Shown: positions 38,545 through 50,761, counted from the first letter of the stretch. The stretch: DNA of 64,000 nucleotides from Hydractinia symbiolongicarpus (GCF_029227915.1 NC_079882.1:26851001-26915000); one strand, 5' to 3'. The notes: generated by a model from the letters alone, not told the origin. Made by a program: numbers and translations.

Positions 38545-39062
38545 AGATAGATAGATGTGCATATTTTACATGGCTAGCCTCACAATTATCAAGGGATTAT
38601 CCTGTCTATTATTTCCAAGAGGGTTCATGGCTTAGATGGAGAGTCCTAGAGTATTTAATGCTCATTTTGAGCTACACAGACCCCCAATTAGGGCCCACGC
38701 TCTACTAGACAACTCCCGGCAACATCCAACGACCCACACAGGGTGCAATCTCCTCCCCAATTTCCCTCACATGGCTTGGGTTAACCCAGGGCTATGGTAC
38801 CATTCACTCGCCCATGTTGAATTGCCGTCAAAGGAATCGAACCCCGGTCTCCTGCACAGAGTACGAGAGCTATAACCACTAATCTACGGCGCCATATTAT
38901 TTTAGCAAATGTATATTATTTTTGCCTGGTAGGTATAGCTACACTCGAAGAGAGCATTAAATACTCTAGGACTCCCCATCTGGAAACAATAAACAGGGTA
39001 TACCCCTCCATATTTGTGAGGCTAGCCATGTCAAATATGCACATCTATCATCTATCTATCTC
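38545..39062. mobile_element. Foldback element with ~115 bp inverted arms
   Basis: The left arm (about 38545-38660) contains GATAGATGTGCATATTTTAC, ATGGCTAGCCTCACAA and GTCCTAGAGTATTTAATGCT. The right arm (about 38951-39062) carries the reverse complements AGCATTAAATACTCTAGGAC, GTGAGGCTAGCCATG and AATATGCACATCTATC. The ~290 bp centre holds a tRNA-like SINE head on the minus strand. There is no transposase. Confidence 0.7.
38740..38895 (-). mobile_element. tRNA-derived SINE-like sequence
   Basis: On the minus strand the sequence starts GGCGCCGTAGATTAGTGGTT, an RNA polymerase III A-box-like stretch, and about 45 bases on has GGTTCGATTCC, a perfect B-box. It then continues CTTTGACGGCA, which can pair with the start GCCGT as an acceptor stem. 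The anticodon arm is too long and poorly paired for a working tRNA, so a tRNA-derived SINE head is the better reading. The body (38740-38825) has no A-rich tail that I can see. Confidence 0.6.
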
Positions 39063-39540
39063 TACACCCTTAAAACACTCCAAATTCAGGGATATTCCAG
39101 GTTTTTCAGTTTTCAGGGTCTGCTAGATAGCCTGATTTTAGTAATTTTCCTGACTGTCTTACATTATTTAATTAAATTTCAAATCGACAGAAAATAATGG
39201 TAATAGACCCTTTACACATCATCTGATCGATCACGACAATAAAATAATGACAGCTTTCGTTTGCGCATCATCACCAGAAAGACATTGTTAGAACGAGTAG
39301 CTATCACTTTCCTATTCTTGAATAGGGCTAGCGTAAAGAAACACTCAATAAGTCAGCATTTATATTTTAGCTCTCAGACAAAGAAAAAAGGTGTTTAGCT
39401 ATGTTTTCCAATCAAAATCGATCAGCGAAGCGCAGCTTGGTCAGCCATATTTGTGGAAGGTTTTATGTAAAACGCTGAACGGCGGAACGCTGAACAACTT
39501 GGAACACCGTAACTCTCTGCTGGAACAATCGGAACAATAG

Positions 39541-39725
39541 GGATCTGCGTTGGGGACCCCTGCTCTTTCTTTTGTATATTGATGACTTCTCTGTCATCAA
39601 TTTAAACTACCACCATCTATATGCAGATGATACAATAATTATTTCTTCCCATAAGAACTTGGATACCCTTGTCTCCCAGGTCGAGTTAGAACTTTCGCAA
39701 GCCGACCTCTAAGTGAATAATAACA
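39541..39725 (+). mobile_element. Non-LTR reverse transcriptase fragment with YADD active site
   Basis: After one frameshift the frame reads GSALG, then LLYIDDFSVINLNYHHLYADD, then TIIISSHKNLDTLVSQVELE (overlapping pieces of one frame). YADD is the catalytic motif of non-LTR reverse transcriptases. The frame stops at LSQADL where a tryptophan codon has become a stop. The remainder of the same kind of element resumes at about 40545. Confidence 0.8.
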
Positions 39726-40544
39726 CAAGAAGCCCTGCGGCTTAAAGATTTCCGCCATTAGCAATAATCTGAACTTTGAAGAGTGCTGAGTAATATGGGG
39801 GAACAAAATCATTGAATATTCTAAAATTTTAAAACTCAATTTTTGATTACTATTGTAACTGTAAATCATAGCTAACTTAACTTACATAAACTTCATTTCT
39901 ATAATAAGAACAATTTTAAAAGAAAAATAATAAACCTGAAAATTGATGAACAATAAAAACAAAATAAGAACAACGGCAAGACAGAAAATTTATCTATTTT
40001 CTCTTTTTTTCTGAAAAACAGCTTGGAAAATATCTTTAAAGGTGGCAGCAATTTTTTTTTTTACATAATCAGTTACGAAAGGTTATTTTCAGACTACATA
40101 TTCTTATTTTTTTTTCTTTTATGACACACTTGTCACGATTTTATAGCTATAATACATTATCTTTTACCTAAAATATTCAGCCTCAACAATTTCTCTTTAA
40201 AAATTCGTTCTGCTGCTAGTCCTACTGAATTACGTGCTTGCAAAATTGTACAGAAAGAAATGACGTAATTATTAACGTTAATAATATCAAAGATAGTGGA
40301 TTATAAAACGATCTTCATTATGCTACACACTGCACGAGCTTTAACTTTCGATTATAAACTTTAAGATAAAGTAATGTTCATTGGATAATAAAACAATTTG
40401 ATGCACAGTTAGGATTCTTTTTGGCTTGAAACTCATTTTAGCCTCTTTCTCAGAAAAAAATCTGTCAAAACGAGGTCTATCTCCGAGGTCTGAGATCTAT
40501 CTCCTCAGGCGATTTTAAAGGTTCCGCCTTTGCTGGCGGAAATC
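39726..40544. mobile_element. Insertion splitting the reverse transcriptase, with short inverted ends
   Basis: The retrotransposon frame breaks after VNNN and resumes with KMTINT about 820 bases on. GATTTCCGCCA at 39747-39757 matches the reverse complement of TGGCGGAAATC at 40534-40544, a possible 11-bp terminal inverted repeat. The interior is AT-rich with no coding frame. Exact borders and any target duplication are unclear, so an internal deletion plus unrelated sequence is also possible. Confidence 0.4.
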
Positions 40545-41220
40545 AAAAATGACTATTAATACGGACAACAACACCCAGTTAAAAAAAAGTTAAGAACAAA
40601 ACTATCAATTATATGGGTATTTCTTTGAAGAAGAGCGAAAAAGTTAAATATCTTGGGGTAACATTTGATCAAAAAATGCAATGGGAAGAGCACATTAATG
40701 ACATAAATAGAAAAATACTAATTAAATATTTTAAAATTAGAACCATTGCATCCTGTTTAACAGGTCACATAAAAAACCTTTTAATTAATGCAATTGTCGT
40801 GCCATATTATAACTACTGCTCCTCGGCATGGGCTTGTGCCAGCAAAGGTAGATGGGCAAAACTAGAAAAACGATTAAAATGTGTCCGTACCTTTCTTGGG
40901 AAAGAGAAGGAATATTCAATGAATAATTTACTCATCAAAAACGATGCCATATTAGTTTTTAAAGCCATGAATCACATTGCTCCTGATTACATGCGCTCAA
41001 ACTTCCTTTTGACAAAAAACTGTCATAATCATCAAACAAGAGGAACTTCAAAAAGCAGGTTCACACTTCCCTTGGTCAACACGCAATTTGGCAAAAAAGT
41101 CTTCTCATTCAGAGCTGCAAGTGTGAAATAATCTTTCAGACCAAGTGACATGTGATGGAAGTCTGCTTTCGTTTAAGACTTCCATCTCTAATGTAAAATT
41201 TGGCAAATTCTAGTGGAGAT
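40545..41220 (+). mobile_element. Non-LTR retrotransposon 3' coding region
   Basis: An open frame at 40613-41131 (172 aa) carries EKVKYLGVTFDQKMQWEEHI (the typical LG-x-x-D thumb motif after the polymerase), NAIVVPYYNYCSSAWACASK, AILVFKAMNHIAPDYMRSNF and RGTSKSRFTLPLVNTQFGKK. The last part, FSFRAASV then NNLSDQVT, is separated by a one-base frameshift, after which the typical C-terminus continues to about 41220. It is a decayed copy; a related tail occurs at 46191. Confidence 0.85.
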
Positions 41221-41390
41221 CATTTTTTAACTTTTTAATTTTTTTTTCTTTTTCTTTTCAATTTTTACAGATTATGTTACTACGTTTGATTGAGTTGAGG
41301 CAGTCTAAGGTTTATCGTTTTTCGTTTCTTTTTTGTTCTAGTGGCCCCCGGTGGAAACAATCCACTAACTATAGGTTTTTGTGATCTTCT

Positions 41391-41486
41391 GGGCTAGCCA
41401 TTCTCGATCCCAGAGCTCTTTGAGATAAACTCGAAAGTCGAGGTTTTAATCTCAAAGAGCTCTGGGGACGAGAATTTGGGCTAGCC
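41391..41486. repeat. Palindrome with ~36 bp arms (snapback MITE)
   Basis: The left arm 41391-41426 runs GGGCTAGCCATTCTCGATCC to AGAGCTCTTTGAGAT. The right arm 41449-41486 is ATCTCAAAGAGCTCTGGGGA through TTTGGGCTAGCC. The ~22 bp loop is AAACTCGAAAGTCGAGGTTTTA, itself partly self-complementary (CTCGA/TCGAG). CTCGTCCCCAG in the right arm (as complement) links it to the elements at 11691 and 42040. Confidence 0.8.
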
Positions 41487-41494
41487 ACTTTAAA

Positions 41495-41673
<179 letters not shown>

Positions 41674-42039
41674 CCCAGAACTGTTTATGCTCGTGTTTAT
41701 TTTTCGCCTGTGACTGTTAATATATAAATTTGTTATGGTCAGCCCGGAACACCGTCTTTGATCGCAACGAATAGCGTACATTAAATAATGTCTCCTATCT
41801 TCAATGTTAAAATTGGATAAATATAAAAATTTCAAATTTATTTAAAACACAAAAAAACAATTTTATCGCAATCATTTTGGCTTGCCATTGTTAAATGCAA
41901 GCTGACGGCGCTTGAGTTTTTTCTCCTTAGCTAATTTTGCGAATATTAAAAAGGAATAAATTAAAAGTTAAAATTAGGTAAGCAAAAAGAACATCAAGAG
42001 TTAAAATTTACGTGCACAAATAAAATTCTTTACACGCAA

Positions 42040-42127
42040 CCTCGTCCCCAGGACTATGTGCTTCTCAACAGCGCTGCGCTTTCTGATAGTTCTAGCTACC
42101 AAGGTAAAAAGGTGCTGGGGTCGAGCT
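42040..42127. mobile_element. Short snapback element ending in CTCGTCCCCAG
   Basis: CAACCTCGTCCCCAGGAC on the left and GTGCTGGGGTCGAGCTTG on the right form ~13-16 bp imperfect inverted ends about 88 bases apart. The same terminal word marks 11691-11805 and 41391-41486, suggesting one family. Confidence 0.45.
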
Positions 42128-43476
42128 TGCTTTATACGCGTTTTTTTGCCTTTCAAATTCGAAAACCACGCGATCAAATAATCAATATATATATACTTTA
42201 CAATTTTTCTGTCGTGGGCAGGCATTAGTACCACACCCAATGTTTAGGCGGATGAGTTATCCTGCCGAGAAATTGCCAGTTTTGCCATGTTTCGGCCTTA
42301 TATTCTCGTCCTTAGAAATTCTGCATCAGTCTGACGGAAGACGTTAACTGTGGCACCTTGAGTTTGGATGGTTCCTCTTACGGAGTTTTTTGCTTGAATT
42401 TTCAGAGATTCTATCGTACTTACTGATTACAATTAATAACTTGTTTCAACAGAATTAATGTGGACGATTTTAAAACGACAAAATGTAAAAAAATGGTCAA
42501 ATTGCGTACGTACACAATTATGAAACCCTTCCCTCCCTCTTGTACGCACCTGGACGCTGCTTTTAATGCTTCACTGCGCTTCTGGTAAGGGCTTGACGAT
42601 ATTCAAATATTATATTACTAGAAAAAAAAAGAATTAACTGATTTTTTTGTCCGAATTTCTTGCCCTTTGTGTTATTTTGAAGACACAAATATTCGCATAC
42701 TTTAGAATAGCTTCGTAGCAAACCGATAAAGTGGTATAAAGAAAACATTAAAATATTTGAGAAATATGTTTATAAACATGACAAAGTACAATCAATAAAA
42801 CGCGTTCATAAAAATAATTTATACCTTAATGTGAAATTCACCTAAAATGTATTTACACTTATCAATAAAGTAACGAAAACAAAAACTGAAAAAGTTCATT
42901 AGTGCTTTATTCGCAGAACATTCCTCAAGAAAAACTTTCTAAAACTCTGATCATCCGGGTTTTTTTATGTTTTTCATTCAGACTTTGATAAATATATGAT
43001 TACCAAATTTTGACTTGTCAGTTTTCTCGCATAAGGTGCAGAGTAGAGAATTCTAACAAAGACTATACAGTCAACCCCCCAGAGATCTGCTGCAGACGTG
43101 AAATGACAACTTTATGTCCTAAACAGGTAGAATTCATGATTTACTTATTTATCACAGAGCAGGATTGTTTTGAACAAACGCCATTTTTAAACAAAAACTA
43201 CTATTTTTGTTTTTAGGTTACTTTAAAAGAAACGTCTAAAATGAAATGTTTTGTATTTACATTATGTATATGAACACTCAGGTACGTGGGTAGAAAAATT
43301 GCTTCAAGGAAGATTGAAGGATGATATAGTGTCTATAGTAAAGACTGATTGTGTTAAAATAAAGAAAAGGAATATTTTTTATCCTTATTTTTAAATCCTA
43401 CGGGCCTGCTTACATGCCAGCAATAAATTTAACCATGTTGTGTATGTAAGAGCTTACCAAGCGATGTGAAGAAACT

Positions 43477-43525
43477 GTTTGACTTAATAAGATGCCAGAC
43501 CATCTGGCATCTTATTAAGTCAAAC
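43477..43525. repeat. Perfect 23-bp hairpin with a 3-base loop
   Basis: Left arm 43477-43499 (GTTTGACTTAATAAGATGCC then AGA), loop CCA, right arm 43503-43525 an exact reverse complement. It lies about 120 bases downstream of the GAS2-like stop codon, so it may be within that gene's 3' UTR or be a tiny snapback element. Confidence 0.9.
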
Positions 43526-43644
43526 CGTCAGTCCGTCGAACCGAAGTTTGACTGTAATGAACTTTTACAAAGAAAAAATCATATACGTGCCGCGATATAC
43601 GCCGACACATCTCCGGCGGGCTGTGGAATATATTCGTGCTGAAG

Positions 43645-45610
43645 TTAATTTCCTCTATATGTGGCTGGTGTAGCTAAAAAAAACACACGAGTCAATGAGT
43701 AAAAGTCAACACTTTTCAACGCTTAGAAAAATACATAAAAATTAGTTATAGCGTTTAGCTTGAATTCATTCATAGTTGAAGCATAATTTTATGTATCTTT
43801 ATAAAAAATTAAACAAGTTTAAAAAATTGAAATATTTATTAGTTATGCATCTTTATTTTTACACATACATACGTTTTTTTTATAAGAACACTTCAATTTC
43901 AGTCGAGGCTGTATTTGTTTATTGTTGAACAATTTAAGCCTCAAATATTCTTATATTCTTATTTGTGTTTCTCAAAAAATAGGGAAATATTTTGTCGAAT
44001 ATAAGAATGATAATGATTGAAAAAATAGAGGATGTTGGCGTTATGTTATTGTAAATGTAAATACTATTAAATAGAAAGAAAAATTTCCTTGAAAAAATAT
44101 TATTTCTTAGTAATTGCAAACTTGCATTATCTTGTCTTTATAGTCAATGTGGAAATTCCGGATGAGCACGGTTTTTAATATTTTTTTAAATCTTGGCAAG
44201 ATCTCAGCCTCGATTTTATTAGGAAAAAAACTGTAGATTTAAGTTTAGCGTTACTTGAAAATTCTTATTACCATTTCAGTTTATTAGTTTACAACCGATT
44301 CTACAATTATATGAAAAAAATAATCAGCATTCGAAGAACCTAGAACTAAAAAATGAGATGAAGATAGTAAAAAAAAAATAATTTGTCAATAAGATATTTT
44401 CGCTTCTGATTATACGGAGCTGTCACTTACATGTTAAGATTTTACCGATTTTTTGAGGATTGTGCCGACTTAAGAAATGTTCTAACTCGTCCCAGCCTCC
44501 TCCAACACGCACCATGACATGATTGCGCAAAATCTAAAAATAACACAAATTCTGACAGTTAAATACTTGACACACTGGATGGAATTTGGTCTTGTGAGTA
44601 TACATTTTAAGACCTACTCATAAAAGTCTAATAGACGTTTTTTAGACATCTTTATTTACAAAAATTTAAGCCTTGTGTTTTGCAATACTTTTCTTTGTTC
44701 GGGACAGTAAAAAAGTGGCAAACATTTTCCTTTGTGAAAGTTGGTGCACACAAAAATTTATGCTCGATAAAAGGCTTGAAATTCTTCAAACTTTCGAATT
44801 TACAGTATTATTTGTAACAACTGAACTTACTCTGACAAAAACAGTTGCTTTGCCATTGACAATATACTTGCCATCTTTAACCTTCTCAAGAAGCACATTC
44901 TGTTTTTTCGCAGATGCTTGAACCTTTAAATAACGAATATGACAACTAATATGGTTCATGGTTATTAACTGACAGCTAGAGTATTCCTGATTTACCTTAG
45001 AATCTAAATCTACGACATTATTTTCTTTCTTCTTACGCATCGTCACGTTTTTTCGTCCATCCACCTCCTCCTGTTCGATTTCTTTTTCTAACTTTATAAG
45101 AGATGGAATAGGGTCAATTTCATACGCATATCCAATTCTTGCTAACTCTAACAAAGTCAACACTACATTTTTTAACTGCTTATGCAGTACCAGTCCTTCA
45201 GATTCAAACAATGTTGAATCTTGTATGCCAATACTTCTGCACCATTTAAGAAAGTTAGCTGCATTTTCTCTAGCGAAAAAAGATTCCTTCTTTGCACTGT
45301 GGTGACACTGATACTCAAGGCCAGGCAACGCTTTCAACTTCGTCTTCACACCACGCGACAACAACTTTATTTTACCAGACACATATTCTTCAGAGTGTTT
45401 TTGTATTTTCTCAGCCAATTTGAATAAAAGTATCCCGTTATCTAATACATCTAGAAAATCGTCTGGAGTAATCTTCTTACTCATGTACTTAGTTAACCAG
45501 TCTGCTACATCTTCTAACAATGGAACTATGCTTTGCTCGTTTCTTTCTGTTATTTTTGCAGTTATTTCATCTATTTTATCAGTATTATTATTTTCACACA
45601 TCTCTGACAT
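43645..45610 (-). CDS. GAS2-like protein: calponin-homology plus GAS2/GAR domain
   Basis: Exons 45610-44996, 44923-44831, 44533-44446 and 43673-43645 give 274 aa. GAS2-family proteins link actin, through the CH domain, to microtubules, through the GAR domain. The CH domain (~25-165) shows [74 protein letters not shown] and [14 protein letters not shown], all closely matching GAS2. The GAR domain (~206-268) shows [19 protein letters not shown] and [20 protein letters not shown]. The last exon is only 29 bases (acceptor TTTTTTTTAG) and adds about nine residues, so this is a short form like GAS2 itself rather than the long GAS2L/Shot type. The ATG at 45608-45610 is chosen because it is the first in frame; a second Met is three codons on. 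The last exon is the least certain. Confidence 0.88.
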
Positions 45611-48257
45611 ATCATAAAAATTAAATGACTAAATCAGTACATATATATATTCTTTGCGTTTCTTTTTTTTTTCCACATGCAGATGATTTAAAATGATTAT
45701 TTATCTTTTCATTTTTTTTTCATCCTAAACATAATAAGATAATAAAACTTAAAAAACTTTTTATCTTACAATAACATTTAGACACTAATATCTAATGTAT
45801 TTTAAAAAGACAAAAAGGAAAAGATGATAAAGAAAAAACTAAATAGTAGACATTATACAAGAAAAGAAACCATCATACATGGTTGTTGCCACACTTTATA
45901 TAGAGTTGATTTTAGGAGATTTAAAGAGATTTTAAAGGTAATGTACCCATGTAACATTTTCATGCATTTTAAAAGGAAAAACATCAGATAGGTTTGAAAA
46001 ACTAAAATTGAGGAGATTGAAGGAAAAAGTTGTTAAAAAATCTAGAGGCATGACAAGGCATGGCAACCCTAAAAAAATAAAAAAAATGATAAACCTTTAG
46101 CTTAATCAAAAATAAATTAAAAAAGAAAAAAGAATTAAAAACATTTGCTAAATGTATAAGACATGGAATTGATAAAAAAGTAGACTTCTATCACAAGGTC
46201 ACTTGGTTAGGAAGATTATTCCACATTTTTGCAGCTCTAAACGGAAAGTGTGAATCTTTTTTATAACATGAGTGGCAACCCTGAAGCAGCCAGGCTGCTT
46301 CAGAAATTTTGAAGATAAAATACGAATTATTGAGGTTTTCTGTTACAAAATACAGGTTGCAAATACAAGAATCTCCTTGGAATAGATGTACTAGTTGCAT
46401 GGCGAAATAGCAATATATGCAAAATATGCACAATCAACAAAAATCAACAAGAATTTTCCATTGGCCAAGAATTTACAACAGAATTCAACTATTATTCACG
46501 TTTGCAAGATGGAAAAAAAATGCTTCAAAATGTAGTCATAACATATAAAACGCTGATTGTAAAATCAAAATGATTTAACCTTAATTTGGAGATTTTAGGA
46601 GGAAATAAAGAGAATGATCAAGCCTTTACTTTTTGAAAGGATAGTCTTGTTATTTTGACATCTTGCATTAGTAGTTATGTACAATTTATTTCTACACACT
46701 AAATTGCTTGTTGTAAAGCAAACAATCTCTTATTTCTTGTCACATTAGTATGTTGATTTTTGACAAAATACAAAGTCCGAGACAATATGGTATGGTATGA
46801 AAATTTTTATAGGATGAAGAAATTATTCTAGCGTTTTAATTCATATGTAGCTGGCAAATTTTTGTTTTGTTACATATCAAATTTACCTAAAACGCAAAAA
46901 GTGTTCACAGACAAAAGAAAGAGGAGGAACGTTTCTATTAAGAAGAGAAATAGATCAGACTTTAGAATAACCTTACCTTACTACTAAAGAAAACAGGTGT
47001 CTTTGTGGATCAACTATACTTGGCTACATTTTCCTTATAAATTTTTAACGTGGATTTTCTTTATTCCTCTCTCGTCGTTATTTGTTTTTTTTGTTGTTGT
47101 TTATTCATATTTTTCCCGCCGGGAGTTGCACACAGTACTATTCGTTCCACTACTTTTTAGAATATCTTTAATTTTAACTCGGTATGAAGGACAACCAAGT
47201 AAACCTAACCAAAGATGGTAGCATCATATGTGTGAAAGGCAGACATTTCTCCAATCCAACCTTGTAGTGGCTTGTGAACACAAGGGTTGCGGAGCGGATA
47301 CAGGCCCCCTCTGTTCGCAAGCGAAAAATTATACTCAAGGGCGCAATCAAGAAGAATAAATTTTGTTTTAGTTTACAGATCTTTAGGGTTTCTTTATTAA
47401 AAAAAGAATAGAGGTTATGCTGTTCCGTACCAGTTATAAAAATCGTGAATCTCAAACGCATATGCTTTTCAGCAAGTGGAAACGGCATCACCGCAAAGAA
47501 AAATTTATAAAAAACATTGCAAACAGAATTGCTAAGCTTTTCCTACAAATTGCTTCTTTCCGTTTTCTGTGTTTTTGATTCATTAAGAATTTGAGTAATT
47601 AATTTTTGAACTATTAGTCTGGGGCGCTTATTTGAACTGAACGATTATTTGGCCACTGAGTGCTTCTTTTAAAGTTTGGAGAATAACATTCTAATATACA
47701 GAGCTTTAATATAAGCATCGAAAAACTCTTTTTTATTATATCAACAAGCATCATGCCCGAACCGCAATGTAGCGTCTTGTAATTTGATAAATTAAACATT
47801 CGAACGTTACAACATAACGGATAAACATCGTTGAGTTTGATTTCGTTGTATGTTTTCATTAGATATGTCCAACAACATCAAAATACCCTGTACGCGTTTC
47901 CGTTGACAGTTATTAATGAATAACAATAAAAAAAGATGCATGGGCTGCATAAACTATCTTGCATGTCACATCACTGCAACAATATATATTTTAAATATTA
48001 TAACAGGTCATTTCACAAAACCTAAAAATTGATTTACAGCCGATCCTGGCGTGAGGGATGTAATACATGGCTATGATACTTACTGACTTTTTATATTTAT
48101 CTATTAGGCACCTGCACCTGAAGTTTTTAGGTCCCATATCTCTGAGAGCCCTGGTCATAGCTCGAAACTACCGCCTAAAAATTCTCTTAGAACTTGAAAT
48201 TCACAACACAACTTTATTTTGTTTTTCTGTGCTTGCGGGACGTAAAGTGGGGATATA
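45611..48257. other. Gene-poor DNA upstream of the GAS2-like gene
   Basis: It should contain the GAS2-like promoter at its left end. Apart from the retrotransposon tail at 46191-46262 I see no coding sequence or clear repeat; open frames are short and without family resemblance. Confidence 0.4.
46191..46262 (-). mobile_element. Non-LTR retrotransposon C-terminal remnant
   Basis: The minus strand reads SHFPFRAAKMWNNLPNQVTL, the same ending as the element at 41095-41150 (VFSFRAASV, NNLSDQVT). Only this short tail is recognisable. Confidence 0.6.
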
Positions 48258-48720
48258 CAGTCGACTCTCTCTAATTCGAACCTCCGTAATTCGATACTCT
48301 CTTTAATTCGGTCAAATTCAAAGTCACCGTCAAACTTTCCCAAAGAAACTCTCATAAATGAACCTATAATACGACACTCTTAATTCGATAAACTCTCTAA
48401 TCCGATTTCTTGAGTGTAAAGCTCTAACCACAGTTTCAAGGCATATTTCGAATTTTTATTCATTCGAATGTTTTAAAATTGTATTTTGAAGGCAAATTTT
48501 GTAAAAACAAAGGCATTGGAAGTCAAGAAAATGGCTGCTGTACCGAAAAAACGAGTACACAAAGAAGTGAGTTTAGAGTTAAAATACAAATCCTTGCTGG
48601 AACTTGACAAGGAAAAACCAACAAAGAAATTTCATTGTTGTTTAAAGTTCCACAAAACACTGTGTCCACTTGAAAAAAAAACAAATGTTAAATTGTTGAA
48701 GGGATTCCTATATAAAAAAT
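48258..48720 (+). mobile_element. 5' end of a pogo/Tigger-type DNA transposon with broken transposase start
   Basis: TA followed by CAGTCGACTCTCTCTAATTC looks like a Tigger-type terminus at its TA target; further TTAATTCG/AATTCGA words follow. A frame from 48531 reads MAAVPKKRVHKEVSLELKYK, SLLELDKEKPTKK; after a frameshift it continues ISLLFKVPQNTVST. This is the CENP-B-like helix-turn-helix start of these transposases. A stop follows the T. The copy is dead. Confidence 0.7.
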
Positions 48721-49594
48721 AATACTTTATTTTTATGTTACGAGAATAAAAAGTTGTTTATCAAGTTATTCAAGATTTTAAATATTCAAAATCCGGGATC
48801 TTATGATGTCATAAGAAAGTTTTGAAAAATGCTGACATCAATTCTACTTATAATTAAAAAAAATTGAACCATTCCTAAACTACAAAACTTTACACATGCC
48901 AAAACATTATCTAGAGCATAAGGCCAAACTACTTAAAAGTTTTCATATTATGTAAGTTTGCAAGATATTTCAAATATTAAGTTATGTTTACTACCTTATT
49001 ATTTATAAAAAAAATATACGTGTACCTCACCCTACCTTTATCACAAAAAGACCTATGAAACCCTATTAACAGGATGAAAAAAGACTAAAATTATTGAAAA
49101 CAAAATATGACGTCGTCGGGTATTTGATGCCTTTTCACGACAACCTCATTCAGATGTCTTCATATATATTCTATGTCTAAAAAAAGAGGGCGGTAAAAAC
49201 CAAGGGAAGTTTTAAAAGCTAAAAAAAGTATATGAAAGGGCTTTTATCAGGACAAGTATACTAGTAGGGCTGAATTCTAGTTTAGCAAGAAAACTTGCGC
49301 TTCTGTGTCCGCTTATTCACAGAGAACTTAAGAGTTGTTACGCCAAAAAGGTCGGTCATTAAAAGTATTCAATGGACATTTGTGCCTGATCATAGTGCTT
49401 CGTTGTGCCTGGCGAAAAGAACAAAATTCAGTAAAAAAATTAGAAAAAAATCAGATAAAAAATAACAGGAAAAGAATTAGAAAAGAAAATGCGGAAAAAG
49501 AAATTCAAAAAAAAGTGATAAAAAATAAAACAGAGAGAAAACAAGAGAAAGAAAGCAGAAAAAATGATAAAGGTAGGATGGGGTAAGGAAAGAA

Positions 49595-50266
49595 TTAAAA
49601 TTTTTGCATTTCTGTAGCATGCAATTGAAGCATTTCTTGAACTTCCTTAATCACAACCACAACTCTCAGTTTCTTTTTAGAAAGCTCTCTTGGGAATATT
49701 TTACAAATAAAATTGTTATGCAAAATCTTTGTAATGCCATCAAACTTATTGTGAACAGTGGTAAAACCCTTTGTTTGCTGCTTGCATTTGGCGTACCACT
49801 CATGTTGTTCGGCAATTTTTCTCTTCAGATCTTTTAACTCATCTTGCTCATATGCATTGAGTACTTCCAATTCTTTAATTTTGCATTCCATATTGAAAAC
49901 ACGGCGGTTCAATCCATCTTTATCCTTAATTAAAACATCGCGTTCGCCTTTCACCTTATCCAGTAATTCTTCAATTTTCACTCTTTTTCCCTTTTCTGTC
50001 TGTCATTTTGCAATAGTTTCTGCAGCCATCTTTGACACAGGTTTGAATGCTTCATCAATCATGCAAGGTAATGCTTTTGTTATTTCGCTCAATTGATCGA
50101 ATGTGGCATCACATTCCTTGTTCTAGCCTTTAATGATCTCTTCTAAATGATTGGTCTTCTCCAGATGCTTCTTACTTGCCTCTTCACTTTCCTGGCGAAG
50201 TTTCTGTTCGTTTTGAAAAGCTTGAGATAAAATTGTAAGCTTCTCTACACAAGTTTCGTTTATTTC
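49595..50266 (-). pseudogene. Coiled-coil protein pseudogene, parent not recognised
   Basis: Behind an acceptor (CCTTTCAG) at 50267 one frame runs to 49595, broken only by a TAG at 50123-50125 and a TGA at 50003-50005. It encodes a charged coiled coil: LTILSQAFQNEQKLRQESEE, then ITKALPCMIDEAFKPVSKMA, then KIEELLDKVKGERDVLIKDK, MECKIKELEVLNAYEQDELK. The two stops and lack of continuing exons point to a decayed gene or a captured fragment. A possible first exon (MEINSSDMETVKK, 50462 downward) lies just upstream, but splice phase does not fit cleanly. It lies between the two transposase pieces at 48258 and 51460. I cannot name the family. Confidence 0.5.
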
Positions 50267-50761
50267 CTGAAAGGTAAAAGTAAATATATCTTAACAAATT
50301 GCACTCAGATCCAAGGAACTCTTTTCTTGATCATTTTGGCATCTGCTGCATTTTGTTATATGAATTATACAACCTCATAAAAGGATGACACAATGTTATA
50401 AAAATATGGTTTAAATTTCTTCACCTTTTTTTACAGTCTCCATGTCACTACTGTTGATTTCCATCGCAGAAGTAGTATCACTTCCGTCGCTGTGTATGCG
50501 CAAAGTATGTGACACATTATTTGACCTCAAATTTGTTTTTAATATCATGACGAAATCAGTTTTAAAATGGCTACCATGTACAAAAAAAGCTTGTACAAGA
50601 AAAGCAAAAAAGGGTAAGATTAATTAAAAACGTTGAATAAACTTTTCTAGCTTTCCAACCTGTCAAATGGGACTGCGAGATTCCGCAAAAATATATGGCA
50701 GAGTTCCATTTTTATTTTTATTTTGACTAATGGACTATTACAGAATCACGTATTAGGTTTT

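Noticed and set aside
38636-38875. 79-codon frame containing NPGLWYHSL and SNPGLLHRVREL
   Set aside because: It is the reverse translation of the SINE-like region within the foldback element, not a gene.
38826-38893. Possible functional tRNA gene (minus strand)
   Set aside because: A-box and B-box are good, but the anticodon arm is too long and mismatched for a cloverleaf, and it sits within a repeat element; called a SINE head instead.
43477-43525. microRNA precursor
   Set aside because: A three-base loop and perfect stem are unlike Dicer substrates; kept as an unexplained hairpin.
49335-49586. Lys/Glu-rich plus-strand frame
   Set aside because: Produced by an A-rich stretch; low complexity, no splice context and no family resemblance.
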